From Stenogyne calaminthoides (taxonomy: Eukaryota > Streptophyta > Magnoliopsida > Lamiales > Lamiaceae), in assembly GCA_037126765.1 (NCBI GenBank), contig JBBCBC010000012.1, positions 14,260,001 through 14,324,000 of the forward strand: a stretch of DNA of 64,000 nucleotides, given 5' to 3'. The notes under the pieces are model-generated. The model searched no databases and was not told where the DNA came from. It saw only the letters and a program-made list of their open reading frames with translations. Within the stretch, counting starts at the first letter, position 1. Each line of letters begins with the position of its first letter. Positions 35,822 to 47,362 of this stretch are shown piece after piece. The translations under genes and the position numbers were made by a program.

Positions 35822-36228
35822 ATGGGTCGGAAAAAGAGCGACGTGCTAACCCACGATGGCCCGCCGGACGATTTCGACCCGGAGAACCCGTACAAGGACC
35901 CGGTGGCGTTTCTGGAGATGCGGGAGTATCTGGTGAGAGAGAAGTGGATCGAGATCGAGAAAGCCAAGATTTTGAGGGAGAAAGTCAAGTGGTGTTACCG
36001 CGTGGAAGGGATTAATCATCTCCAGAAATGCCGACACCTTGTCCACCAGTACCTCGAATCCACCCGCGGTATTGGATGGGGCAAGGACCACCGTCCCCAC
36101 TCTCTTCACGGTTGAGCTTAATCCCTAATTTTATTTTTTTGAATGCTCTCTATGTGTTTGATGAATTGATTGTTTGAATTTTGGGATTTGGTTTTGCAGG
36201 CCCGAAGGTGGAGGCGTCGGCGGAGTGA
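35822..36228 (+). CDS. NDUFB10: NADH dehydrogenase (ubiquinone) 1 beta subcomplex subunit 10, plant type
   Basis: Two exons: 35822-36110 and 36200-36228, with a GT...AG intron of 89 bp (36111-36199) that splits a glycine codon. The product is 105 residues, near the 106 I recall for the Arabidopsis protein. It starts MGRKKSDVL and contains DFDPENPYKDPVA, EKWIEIEKAKILREKVKWCY, a VEGINHLQKCRHLVHQYLES segment and the ending GWGKDHRPHSLHG. The paired cysteines in WCYRVEG and QKCRHL are typical of this subunit. It is an accessory subunit of the membrane arm of mitochondrial complex I. I see no cleavable presequence, and none is expected for this family. Splice sites are canonical, there is no stop or frameshift and the promoter has site II motifs. 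It appears functional, the only intact host gene here. Confidence 0.95.
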
Positions 36229-37560
36229 CTGGTTCGTCGATGAAATTGAGCTTGAATAATTTGAGGTCTTTCTGTTACTTTCAATTTTTTATTTTTTTTA
36301 ATTACTTCTTCTTGAACTGTAATGAATTTGTGATCTGAGTGATTCTGGAGTAGTAAGCTAGAGTGTTTCTGAAATAAGTGGGCACATTTTGCGTAACTGT
36401 ACTACATCCACTCTTGATTATGTGTATTGATATATCTCAATTAAAATGATTGCACAACATTTCATCAGAAATATAACATATTCCCTGCCCATGGTATCAT
36501 AGCTAGTATTTCTCCTTTTTCTTGCTGTTTTATTAAATTTCTGCATAATACACTTTATTCTTATCTGGATTTTTAGATCACATGTCAAATTTTAGCGATT
36601 AGGGCATAAAATAGTCAGCTTCAGATCAGTTTATATTGGGCTTAACAATAAATCTTGTTTGTTGTATTTTCTTCTTTGTCTTTCATTGGGCACAAATGCA
36701 TGATAAAAAATTCTAGTTGTAGAGTAAAAATAAATTGTTAATAATCTCAGAGCCCAATATTGATTGTTGAGATATGGTCCTATTTACTATAACCAAAGGA
36801 GTTGGTTTTGTTGGTCAAGCTGCTAATGTAAGGTTTAGTATTGGGAGAAACAACATGTAGCCTATCAAGCGAACTAAGTTAAAAATAGTACCACAAGCTG
36901 ATCCAACAATGTGATAAGCGCCATGCTATGGTTCTTTATGCCAGTTATCAGTTATGTGAACTTCTAATTATAGTTGTTAGAGGCTCGCTTGAACGCTCAA
37001 GGCTATAGGTTGTGCCCCCTTTTTTGTGTTTAGTCTGGTCTTGTTTTAGGGTGCGTGCCCCAGTGTGCCTTTGTGCCTAGTCTGGTTATATTCAAGATCT
37101 TCTCACCCCTAAATGTGGTTTGTGTACAATTTTTTGAAATAAAAAACCCTTTTTGAAAAATAACTCGAACAAAACAGAGTCGAATCATAAACAAGAAATC
37201 ATATTTAACTTAGGGTTAGGGTTTAAGAGAAAATTAATAAAGAAGGAAGAAACTAAGAAACAATATTACTGCCCCTGTAGCTAGGTTCTTTTCCCCCTTT
37301 TTTTCTTTGTAAATCTTATATCTATTTCTGTGTTTCTTATACTGAGTTTTAAATTCTCTACTTATCACAGGAAGCGATTTGACAAAGTCTTTGTTTAGTT
37401 AAGCTTATATCTCCTTCATATAGCAAGATATTTGCAAGTCTTGATTTAGATAAGATTATCCCATTGGACCATTCCTAAAATAATAGGGCTCCATTATTAT
37501 TTTTATTTCAAAAACATTTTTATGTCTTAGGGCACTAGGAACCCTCTTGCGCGTTCCCTA
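36229..37560 (+). other. 3' side of NDUFB10 and intergenic DNA
   Basis: The 3' UTR should begin at 36229; I cannot place its end. A degenerate hAT-like end (ATAGTTGTTAGAGGC) at 36972-36990 followed by GC-richer text to about 37090 may be an old relative of the elements at 38561 and 39557. Nothing else is seen. Confidence 0.4.
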
Positions 37561-37565
37561 AACAT

Positions 37566-37880
37566 ACTTACCTCTTTTTTTTTTTTTTTGTGGGGGATAA
37601 GGAACAAAGCTTTTATTGCTAAAACTAAAACGAGGGATGAGGAATTAGGAGAAGTTACAAGGCAGAAAGACAGTCCTAAAACACTATAAAGCAAAAAACC
37701 AATTCCTAGCAAAATCCAACAAAGACCTTGAACATATTATGACATAAGGACCATAACGCAACATTATATTTAGTACTTACCCAGATCTCCTCAAAAGATT
37801 CACAGCTATCATCAAAAACCATTCCTTTCAACCAAATGGACCACGTGACTAGTGACTACTGAGACTGCTATCCTCCACAT
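37566..37880 (-). mobile_element. 3' tail of a LINE non-LTR retrotransposon
   Basis: On the minus strand a degraded coding tail (WSIWLKGMVFDDSCESFEEI, then a segment like WVSTKYNVALWSLCHNMF) resembles the C-terminal zf-RVT end of plant LINE ORF2. It is followed by about 130 bp, an AATAAA signal near 37610 and a run of 15 A (37567-37582, T on the plus strand). This is a 5'-truncated copy, as target-primed reverse transcription usually leaves. Domain match is from memory; the poly(A) and signal are plain to see. Confidence 0.65.
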
Positions 37881-37899
37881 AAACTTGAATTTACCTCTC

Positions 37900-38552
37900 T
37901 TATTAATGGGCCGGGCCCCTATCTAAACATTCTTGCTTCTAATACATAAGGTCATCTAAACATCAACAAGTGCTCCATGCTATGAGAAATTTATGCCCCT
38001 TCATATTCTTTTAGTTGTTTATCTTTTGAATTCTCTCCTCAGATTGAAGTTTATGATATCTGGGCATATGATATCATGTCATCCAAACAGTATGCATATT
38101 GTAGCCAGTACTGTGTTACATGGTGTAATCCTTGATTTGTAATCTCTTTATCATTCTTCGGAACTGTTAGATTTTGTCTTATTAAGATATGAGAAGTATA
38201 CATTCTATTCAATCATCCAATCTCAACGATTTAAAACTTATCCTAGTTAAATTTTGACAGATGATTTTCCATAAATCTTCTCCCGTCAAAATTATTTCCT
38301 CCTTCTGTAGATGGGCGGTTATTTTCTACTTGTTTAAATATGTGCATCCCTTGCATAGAACTATCCCCAGACCCAACAATTGGAAAATTGAATGATCACT
38401 CATTAGTATCAACTATCAATGATTTGTTTATATTTGCATTCACCTTCAGTAACTTAGTTTATTAATTAAGTAAATTTTGTTGAGCTTAACCTATTTCAGT
38501 ATATTATTTTCAGAATGTGTGAATAAACTTCTTTTATATTTCAATTTACACA
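37900..38552. other. Intergenic stretch with no visible gene
   Basis: AT-rich sequence between the LINE tail and the small hAT-type element. No ORF, repeat or RNA gene is evident. Confidence 0.4.
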
Positions 38553-38560
38553 AGTTTTAT

Positions 38561-38828
38561 GCATAGTTGTTAAAAGGCGCAAGCCGCATTGAGTCTCACC
38601 AGACTCCATGGCGCCTGAGCCTGAGTCACCCTCCTCTTGAACACAAGGCGTAAAAAGAAAAACCAAACACATTTTATGTTGTATAATGATTCATAGTAAT
38701 ATTTTGACAGTCAACTTGTTATTAGTTTTATGATATATATAGTTATACACACATATATGTATACACATGCACATTTGTTGCTTCAAGCCCCTTGTGCCTC
38801 ATGGCTCAGGCGTGCCTCTAACCATTAT
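38561..38828. mobile_element. 268 bp hAT-type MITE
   Basis: A perfect 8 bp duplication AGTTTTAT lies at 38553-38560 and 38829-38836, the target size of hAT elements. The ends are imperfect inverted repeats: left GCATAGTTGTTAAAAGGCGC, right (complement) ATAATGGTTAGAGGCACGCC. The left end is like the TIR of the large hAT at 39557 and both carry GGCGC/AGGCG motifs. It has no ORF. Confidence 0.72.
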
Positions 38829-38836
38829 AGTTTTAT

Positions 38837-39548
38837 TATGAATCCTCAGTGTATAGATCTTAGCTCTCTCCACACACAGAAAATGTAACAAATAAAAAAG
38901 CATAGAAACAATTGTTGCTGTTGATGTCTTTCAATTCATATAATTAAAATTGTTTCTTGACAAGTTGGTGTTGTAATTTGTGTCATCCTAAAGGTTGGTA
39001 TAAAATTGGTCAAGTATTGATTTCTTGCTTTTTTTTCTTTTCTGCCTTGCAGTTAATCTTGTATACCCAAATAGCTATTGCTATTGTATGTAGAGAAAAG
39101 TCTGCATGCTAATCAGGTGTGTTTGTTGGGCTACTATTTCCATCAAATGTACACTTTATTTTTATTTCTCCTGTTATTGTAGGCCAAGTGGTGACTTCTT
39201 TGACTTGCACACTTCTGAAAGTGTGATGAGAGTTTCACAAACAATCAATAACAAAACGATGTCTTAAGTTTTTATTTTACTGAATTTTTGTCACACCCCT
39301 ATGTTAATAGATGGTGATTATGCATTTGAGCTCCATGTACTTTTGATGCTTGACGATGGAAGTTTATCAAATGACTGTTTTTGAGTTGTTATCTTTTCAG
39401 ATTGATAAACTTTATAGAGGTTGTCACAAAAGATGACTACTAATTTAAAGTACACTTTGCTTGTGAGTACATGATTAAAAATAGTTGGTTGATCAAGATT
39501 ACAAAAACGTCTTCCATGTAGCAATCACCCTAAGGGTGTGATTGGTAT
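38837..39548. other. Intergenic stretch; possible distal transcript sequence
   Basis: A TTTTATTTCTCCTGTTATTG tract ends in TAG at about 39182 and could be a splice acceptor for a 3' UTR exon of the upstream gene, but this cannot be decided without transcripts. No coding potential is seen. Confidence 0.3.
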
Positions 39549-39556
39549 GTTGGAAT

Positions 39557-42500
39557 CATAGTTTTAAAAGGCTCGAGGCGCAAAAAGGCCCAAGGCGCTA
39601 ACGAGGCGCGCCTCTCCTACATATTCTCCCAAACAACATTTTATGATCTTATATACTTATTTCACACATATTCTCATATAATAAAACGCATAAAGCCACA
39701 TATAAACATAATGTAAACATGAAATTGATATTAAATGTCTAAATTACCGAAAATAGACTTCCACACACACAAACCATCAAATAATAAAAAAAAAAAAAAA
39801 AGCAATTAAGATGTTCATTAATGATTAGTCAAGTGACTCAATCCTCATCAAACTCAATGCCCTTCTCCTCCTCATCGTCAAATTGATCATCATCATCAAT
39901 GTACTCTTCTTCCTCTTCCTCTCCATCTTCATCAACTTCATCTTCATCTCTAAGTCTTCTTTCTGAGCCTTTCACATTCTTCCTCACTTGTTTTCCCTTA
40001 CGGGCCTTACCTTTAGGTGGTGGTGGTCTAACACTTGAACTATTTTTCGTTGATGATCTCTTCCCTCTTGTTTGATAAGTGGGCTCATCAGCACCAACAA
40101 CCTCACTAACGACATTCCATGTCAAGTCGTCACCTTCAAATACCAAATCCTCATCTTCATCAGATTTATCACCCAACCATTCATTGCACTCATCAATTTC
40201 TTTTAAAGAAATAGAGTCAACCCGATCACGTGAATCATAACGCCGTTTCAATGCACGATTGTATTTCGCAAATACCAAATCGTTCATTCGTTTTTGTAGT
40301 AGCCTATTTCTTCTTTTGGCATGTACCTAAAAAATATCAATTTATTTTTAATAAGAGTAAGATTAAAACAAAATAAATGAAAATGTAATGATACTATCAA
40401 GTATCAACTAATAACTGCTCAACTTACATTCTCAAATATGCTCCAATTCCGCTCACAGCCGGAAGAGCTACAAGTGAGGCTTAACACCTTAATAGCAAAC
40501 TTCTGCAAGTGTGGAGTTGTCGTACCAAATTGTCCCCACCATGTCGCTGGAGCCAAAACTGTTCTTTTTCTCTTACACATATCGAACTCAAAACACCCCT
40601 CAGCCTTTCGATATAACTCTAGTTCATCTGAGATCAAAGCTTGCTCCTTAGGGTCGACAACCAATCTCTCAACAGTTTTAAGAAAACCGTTGTTCACTTC
40701 ATTTGCTACACTTCCACCATTTCCATAAAAGAACTCGGGATTCAAATAGTGTGTTGCAGCATGCAAAGGCTGGTGGAGTTGACATTCCCATCTCTTGTCT
40801 ATGATCTCGAATATATGCTTGTACTGGTCTTCTTTATGATCAAAATTGTTGATGATAGCCTCTTTTGCCCTATCCATAGCCTCATAGATGTAGCCCATTG
40901 CAGGCTTTTTCTCATCGTCAACAATCCTCAAGACACGAACTAAGTGGCCATATATCTTCAAGATATAAAGGACACTAGACCAAAATCTATCTGACATGAT
41001 AATTTTGGTCACGTTCTTCCCCTCAAGTTCCTTTGACCAAGTACTTTGCGTCCAGTTATCAGAAATAAACATTTTTCTCAATTATTTTTTCAACTTCATT
41101 ATTCTCTGAAGAGTGAGAAAGGCAGTAGCAAACCATGTGACTCCGGCCCTACAAAGCTCCATAAGTCCGGTGAATTGCCTCAGCATATTCACGACTCCAG
41201 GACGAACGTAAACATATGCAGTCACACACATTGCTTTCTTCAACGTTGACTTGAAATCGTGAAGCTTCCCAATATCTTCTAGCATCAAATCAAGACAGTG
41301 AGCAGCACACAGGGTCCAAAACAAGTGTGGACTCTTTGCTTCCAGCATTTTCCCTAAAATTTGATAAGTTCATAAAATTCAAATCATAAGTAATTTATAA
41401 TTAATGAAAATACTGAAATTTAATTGAAAAATGATTACTCATTCATTAGACATTACTTACGCCCAAGCTTCATGTTACTAGCATTGTTTGTTATGACTTG
41501 GACAACATTCTCCTCTCCCACTTGTTCTACATATCTATCCAGCAAGTCGCACATAGCGGTTCCCGACTTTGCGTTGGTCGAGGCATCAATACTTTTCAAA
41601 AAGACTGATCCTTTAGGAGAATTCACTAGGACATTGATCAATGTCCTTTGCCTCTTGTTTGTCCAACCATCAATCATCAAAGTGCAACCATAGTTTGCCC
41701 ATTCAACACGACAAACACTAACGTAGTCTTCCTCAACCTCTTTCACAATCTTGCTCAAACATGGAACTCTCAGCTCATGATAAGAAGGTGGCTTAAAACC
41801 CAGTCTGTGTGCTGCAATATCATATATCATCTCTTTAAAACTCGGATAGGTGATAGCATTTAGTGGAATTGCTGCATCATACAACCATCTAGCAATGCTC
41901 AACACTGCTTTCTCCCTCATTTCCTTCTTATACGCCTCATTGATCGTTGTTTGCCTCACTTTCGCCATTTTATTTACGTATTTATCCATTACACCTTGAC
42001 GTTGCCTCTTATTTTAAAAAGACTTTGATGTAGGCGTAGCTGTAGACCCACCACCATTACCAGTATCTTGATCTTCATCCTCTTGAAATTCCTCTTCCAA
42101 TATATGTTTGAATTTTTGAGCTTTTTCCAGCCTTTTATTTTCCATAAAATCTGCAATTTCTTTTCTGACGTGTGGTGGACATTTTTGGCATACTACAACA
42201 TTTGTATGATTTCCAGCAAGATGTTGCTTTGCACAACAAATACCACCCCTAAAAGTCGTATGACGATAATTGCACTCCAAATCATTCGTTTTAGTTGATG
42301 CAGTAGCCGTAAAATACTTCCATGTTGGATCTTTCTTTTTGCTAGATTTTGCGCTACTACCTCCACTTTCAGTATTCATTTGATGATCCATGTGAAATTG
42401 AAATTCTGAAAAAATAAATTAAAATTATAAATGAGTATTAAAAGTCATGGAAATAGTTATATAATAATATTTAACATGAAATGCATCATGCATGGCTTAA

Positions 42501-43161
42501 ATCACTGTGAAGTGTGAAGAACAGAACTGAAAATAAAAAAATAGCTAAAGAAAGTTAAGAAACTGTTCAATACCGGATGGAGACGGTGGCGTGATGGCGG
42601 GAAGGAGGCGGCAGGACGCGGGGTGGGGGTGGGCTGGAAGCAAAACATGTATATAAATTAAAAAAAGAAGAAAAACAGAGTAATACAAAAGAAAAAAGAG
42701 AAAAAAAGAAAAATAAACACCTTACAGGCGGTCGGTGTGCGGTGGCGGCAAAAGAAAAGTCGATTTTACAGAACGATGGCGGCGATTCGGCAGTGAATGG
42801 GTTCAAGAAGAGGGAAGAGGAGCGGCGTTTGAAGAGAGTCTTGGACGTGTTTTGAATTTCAAAACTGAAAACCCTAGTTATGTAATGTATTATTCTAATT
42901 TTTATATATTTTATTTTTTTAAAACTCAAAAAGTGTTACTTAGTTCCAAAAAATGACCTAAAAATGTTAGTAATATTATAAATGAGGGACCAAAACAAGC
43001 TTGTAGGAGAGGCGCGCCGATCGCCTCACAAAAGGCGAAAAAGACAACCTCAGGCGCTCGCCTGGCCAACATCGCCTCAAAAATATAAACAAGGCGAATG
43101 CCCTATAGCCTCGATCGCCTCTAGCCCTGGGCGCACCCGGGGCGCGCCTTTTAAAACTATG
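39557..43161 (-). mobile_element. hAT DNA transposon with transposase
   Basis: The ends are perfect 16 bp inverted repeats CATAGTTTTAAAAGGC (39557-39572 and 43146-43161). Flanking octamers are GTTGGAAT (39549-39556) and GTTGTAAT (43162-43169), seven of eight matching. Both subterminal regions carry many AGGCG/CGCCT motifs, typical transposase-binding clusters of hAT elements. The minus strand encodes a BED/DUF659/dimerisation-domain transposase. Length is 3605 bp, the size of a full autonomous element, but the transposase is mutated. Confidence 0.93.
39838..42391 (-). pseudogene. hAT transposase, inactivated
   Basis: Exons read on the minus strand: 42391-41461, intron with GTAAGT donor (41460-41354), 41353-40428, intron with GTAAGT donor (40427-40327), then 40326-39838. 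Domains in order: a BED zinc finger (DPTWKYFTA..., QHLAGN), DUF659 with LMIDGWT (first catalytic Asp) and the C-terminal dimerisation domain with SLTCSSSGCERNWS (catalytic Glu). The tail is Asp/Glu-rich. Defects: the second BED cysteine is Arg (codon 42263-42265); the second catalytic Asp is Asn (TNNASN, codon 41486-41488); nonsense codons lie at 42014-42016 and 41082-41084. It would bind element ends and cut them; this copy should not work. Confidence 0.9.
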
Positions 43162-43169
43162 GTTGTAAT

Positions 43170-43966
43170 AGATAGAGAATGTAATGATCATTCCTTAATA
43201 TATTCCAAATACATTAATTGATATGTATTTTTGGAAGGAATCATAATTCCATTAGGAATGGTCGTTCCCAAAAGTAAAGGAATTGTGATTTCTTACATAC
43301 CTCATGGGTTTATGTATTCCACATTTTGAGGAATAAAATTTTTTTTCCACAAAAAATATTATCATTCATTTCATAATATTACCTTCTACCAAAACAACAA
43401 CAATAATAATTTAATAATATTATTATATTATTAAAAAAAATTATTTAATAAAAATAATAATCAACTCCAATAACAATAATAATCATATTAAATATAATAA
43501 TATTTAAATATATAAATAATATAATTTTTTTAATAATTATACTATATCTCGAAAAATGTAAATTAAAGTGAATTCTTAATACAATTTTAAATGAAAATAA
43601 ACTAAAAACTGAATGGAATGATATAGGAATGATTCTGTTCCGCCGCAATTTCATTCAATCATATCAATTATGTCCTAAACCATGAAAAGTGTTTGGTTAA
43701 CAAAATGATAATACCTGGGGTGTTTTCAACCGCTTAAAGCTGATTATTTAAGCTGCTTTTGTTTTTGCAAAACCTAATAGTTGAATTTGTGTTTGTCTAA
43801 TATTTCATCTTTTACCAACACTCGAAACTGCTACTTTTTACCAATTTTGCAAACATTTATAACTTTTGTTATTAAGGGCTTGTTTTCAAATTCTAATTAT
43901 TAGTGTAAAATCATTTTTTTTTCTCTAAGTTGGCAAGACCCGATTTAAGGGGAAGAGAAAAGTGAT
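43170..43966. other. AT-rich stretch, probable older MITE hosting the hAT element
   Basis: The text left of the hAT (GGGTGTGATTGGTATG at 39534-39549) and right of it (GGAATGATNATTCC-like strings, ending near GTGTTTGGTTAAC at 43690-43702) resembles a common plant MITE in which GTGTTTGGT ends flank ATTCC-rich sequence. I cannot match the two ends as clean inverted repeats. The rest to 43966 is AT-rich with no gene. Confidence 0.3.
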
Positions 43967-43977
43967 TTAGTGTCCAA

Positions 43978-44006
43978 CTAGCACTTTATCCGTGCGATGC
44001 ACGGAT
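43978..44006 (-). other. Helitron-type 3' end: hairpin plus CTAG
   Basis: On the minus strand ATCCGTGC-ATC-GCACGGAT forms a perfect 8 bp stem, followed after 6 bases by CTAG and then T. Helitrons end with a short hairpin about 10 bp before CTRR and insert between A and T. Units 2 and 3 have the same arrangement with 2-4 changes (46993, 48063). Confidence 0.55.
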
Positions 44007-44439
44007 TGTAAATTTTATTGATATATTTCATCCGTTCTTTTTTAAGATTTTTTTTTTGTCATCCCAGGTAAAGATTATTATTTCTTAATTGAGTTTTTCC
44101 CCATTCTATTACAATTACTCATAAAATTGAATTTTATTACAATAATTATCAGTCAATATCAAAGCACACTCTACATCTAGGGGATTTTCTACATTACCAC
44201 ACCTCAGTTACCTACTACACTCATAAATATTATATTCATTAATCTGTGGTCCAAAAAAAAAAAGAACCTTAGAGTGGGATTGATTATTATTATTATTATT
44301 ATTAGCCTTTTTTAGTCTTACTATTAGGTGCTAAAATTAGACCAAAATGTCTCAATTACTCTTATGTGAATAATAATTTGCAGAAAAATGAGGCCCATTT
44401 GTAGATTTAAAATATCATACTTTTGTACACCCCATAATT

Positions 44440-45130
44440 TTAGTAATTTCTGCAACCCACATTTTTCCTTTTATCTAATTAATTTTTTTTTTCTGGAAAA
44501 TAAATTAATCTTAAAAAATTGTATTTATTAAACTTTTTTTCCTTTTATATAATTAATTTTTTTTCCAAAAAATAAATTAGTCCTAAAAAATTGAATTTAC
44601 TGAATTTTTTAATTGTTTGCCCTTTATTATTTAATTAATTGTGTGTAGATTTTTTTATCAAATTGTGTGCAATTTTTTTCATTATCTATTTAATTATAGA
44701 TTTTAAATTAAAATTCTTTTATTATCTAATTAATTGTGTGCAGACTTTTTTTTATCTAATTGTAGGCAGATTTTTTTATTAACTAATTAATTTTAATAAA
44801 TTAAATTTAAAAAATTTTTGCACACCCAAAATTTTTATTTAATCATTTGTCTTTTTATTCACTCATAGAAAAAAAAATTCTGCACACAAAAAAAAATTTT
44901 GCACACCCAAAATTTTTATTTAATCATTTGTCTTTTTATTAAATATTTTGCACACTCAAAAAAAAATCTGCACACCAATAAAAACTTTTGCACACCCCAA
45001 AATTCTGCACAAAAAAAAAGACACATTCGTATATATATTAAATTTTATATTCTTTACTATTTTACACATCAGTAAAAAAAATTATGCACACTCATAAAAA
45101 AAATCTGACACCCATAAAAAATTTTGCACA
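44440..45130. repeat. Diffuse TTTTGCACACCC-type repeat
   Basis: GCACACNC strings separated by A- or T-runs recur about a dozen times, in two near-identical stretches (around 44815 and 44897, each TTTTTGCACACCCAAAATTT). It looks like simple-sequence expansion. Confidence 0.55.
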
Positions 45131-45443
45131 CTCGATGGTAAAAACTCAATTCTCAAAAATTAAAATATTATGCACAAGAAACAACGAGAAGAAATCAAGA
45201 AAAAATATAACCATAAGCAAAATCTAAACCTGTCTAACTAAATTAGTTGAATTAGCATGTGGGTCGATATCTAATCTATCTCTATAAGTATGAAACATAA
45301 TGAAGTAGGTATTGTACATATCAAGATCATTTAACCACATGTGAAGGAAACTTGTGACGTTGGATCTTAAGCTCTACATAATACACAATAATATACAGTG
45401 ATTTGCTCTTATAACCAGGTCACTGCAAATCCTTGAACGTATG

Positions 45444-45635
45444 CTAATCAAACTTGCAACTAACACTAAATAAGAAACTAAGCAAATTGACGAGACCAGC
45501 AGCAAGACCCAAACCAGCCAACCTCTTACTCGCGGTCGTGAATCGGAACCAAGTAGCAGCCACCAGAGTAACACCCAAATCCAAAACAACACGTCCCAGA
45601 AACACCTTTTCCGAACCTAACAGCAAAATCTGCAA
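45444..45635 (-). pseudogene. Possible captured exon, hydrophobic protein segment of unknown family
   Basis: The minus strand has ATTTGCAG directly before an open frame that encodes a 60-residue, largely hydrophobic segment with LGVTLVAATWFRF and GLGLAAGLVNLLSF, ending at a TAG. A second short frame with MVLILLLTLLQLPSDT at 46120-46170 is followed by a GT and could be a preceding exon, but the phases do not join cleanly. I do not recognise the protein. Confidence 0.3.
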
Positions 45636-46274
45636 ATTTCATAGCTTCAAATTAAGAAACTAACACTAATATGTTCGTGAGCATCCGATAGTACACATGA
45701 AAAATAAATGACCTATAATCCAATAGTTATGGGAATACCATAAATTGAACAAAACACAATCAATATTAGTGTGTTTCAACAATGAAACACTAATCACGAC
45801 TAGAATAAGATGTATAATATAGAGGTAAAAGATCACAAAAATTATATTCAATCGACAAGGCTAGCTAAATCCTTGAATACAATCACTGAATCACAACCCC
45901 TTTACCTTTTCCATTACATTTTACAAAAACATCAAAATCTTGACCGTTCCATGATCATATAACAAGAAAAAGAAAACTTGAAAACTGCAATTCTTTTCAA
46001 AATACAACTTGGAAACAGAACAAGCGATGATTCATACATTAATGCCCTAAAATATCATATGACGTAGTGAACAAAAGATCAAAAGGGAAAAAGAAAATAC
46101 CATAAGTGTCAGAGGGAAGTTGCAACAATGTTAGCAGCAGAATCAAAACCATTGCCAAAGAGAGTGAAAAGGAGAAATCGCCATCGGCCCCTAATAGTAT
46201 ATTATGCCATGATGAGTAGTACTTTATCCATCTCTCTTCAATCCCGCTCATCATCTTTATCCATCTCTCTTCAA

Positions 46275-46458
46275 TGTTTTCGGGATTGCATCCGCGTTTG
46301 CCCCCTCGGTCGCGCCTCCATTCGCCTCGGAGAAGATATCCGGATCGACGCGTGCTCACAATTGCCGTCGCGGCTATACGCCTGCGTATCGTGCGCCGCC
46401 GTCACATGCGGCGAGCACGGACCGTGACTTCGATGATGCTGTTGTGGGGTGGATGTAG
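46275..46458 (+). pseudogene. Fragment resembling the zinc-finger region of a plant UBP22/USP22-type ubiquitin protease
   Basis: The plus strand encodes CFRDCIRVCPLGRASIRL, then SRLYACVSCAAVTCGEH, which resembles the zf-UBP region of plant UBP22-like proteins (a conserved DCF/L...GR stretch and RLxxCxxCxxVxC). After a stop at 46425-46427, another frame gives RDFDDAVVGWM, like the EFDEVV that follows further on in that family, so some sequence seems deleted between. It is far too short to be a gene. The assignment is from memory of the family. Confidence 0.45.
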
Positions 46459-46981
46459 TTTGGGGTGGGGGAGAGGGCGGCGTCTGGGAAGGGGAGGCCG
46501 CGCTTCAGGTGGTGGGGGGCGGCGCACGAGAGAGAGAAATTAGGGTTTGGGGGACTGGGGTGGGAAGATATTGGAAATGAAGAAATAGTGGGGTGACATC
46601 CGTTTTTCATTTTTATCTTTAGAAATAATTGCTGAAATTGAATTATAATGTGAGGAGGGATATAATTGTCAAATTTTGCACCTAAGAGTAATACTAAAAA
46701 ATGCTAGCACCTAATAGTAATACCTCTTGTAAAATAGCAATTTTAAGCAATTTTCCTTATAGTAAAAAACAGAGTTCAAGAAAGTACTGTGAATTCTTCT
46801 GAAAATATTAACTCTAATCTGTAAAGAAGTTGCGATTAATGTTCGGTTTTAACCTGCAAATGGAAATATTGTACTTATAAAGCAAAAACAGAGAACCAAG
46901 GAAACAATCCTACCAATCATCAAAGAAGAAAATTCTCGATAGTGAGAGCAAATCGTCTGCGATGAGAGCAAATCCTCGATT

Positions 46982-47313
46982 TTAGTGTCCAACTAGCACT
47001 TTATCTGTGCGATGCACGCATTGTAAATTTTATTGATATACTTCCTCCGTTCCTTTTTAAGATTTTTTTTTTTTTGTCGTCCCAGATAAAGATTATTATT
47101 TTCTAAATTGAGTTTTTCCCCATCCTATTACAATTACTCATAAAATTGAATTTTATTACAATAATTATCAGTCAATATCAAAGCATACTACATCTAGGGG
47201 CATTTTCTACATTACCACACCTCAGTTACCTACTACACACATAAATATTGTATTCATTAATCTAAAAAAAAAAAGGAACCTTAGAGTGGGATTGAGTTTT
47301 ATTATTATATTTA

Positions 47314-47362
<49 letters not shown>

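Larger units (their letters stand above)
44312..46756. mobile_element. Insert in unit 1 with inverted ACTATTAGGTGCTA ends and gene fragments
   Basis: Unit 2 lacks this DNA, so it is an insertion or replacement. Near its ends ACTATTAGGTGCTA (44329-44342) and the reverse complement TAGCACCTAATAGT (46704-46717) form inverted repeats of at least 14 bp. The left part (44430-45130) is AT-rich with many CTGCACAC/TTGCACACCC strings. The right part is GC-rich (46270-46550) and holds gene-like segments. I found no clear target duplication. Confidence 0.45.
43967..46981 (-). repeat. Helitron-like repeat unit 1, with a 2.4 kb insert
   Basis: First of three head-to-tail units. Its first ~340 bp (43967-44311) and last ~225 bp (46757-46981) match unit 2, while its middle is replaced by unrelated DNA (44312-46756). 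On the minus strand the unit ends in an 8 bp stem hairpin (43988-44006) followed by CTAG, as Helitron 3' ends do. No Rep/helicase gene is present, so it would be non-autonomous. Confidence 0.5.

Noticed and set aside
42735..43221. Plus-strand frames over the right end of the hAT element
   Set aside because: They cover the subterminal AGGCG motif cluster and TIR of the transposon, not a gene.
45374..45663. Functional host gene on the minus strand
   Set aside because: Only one short exon-like frame, no clean partner exon, inside a repeat-flanked insert.
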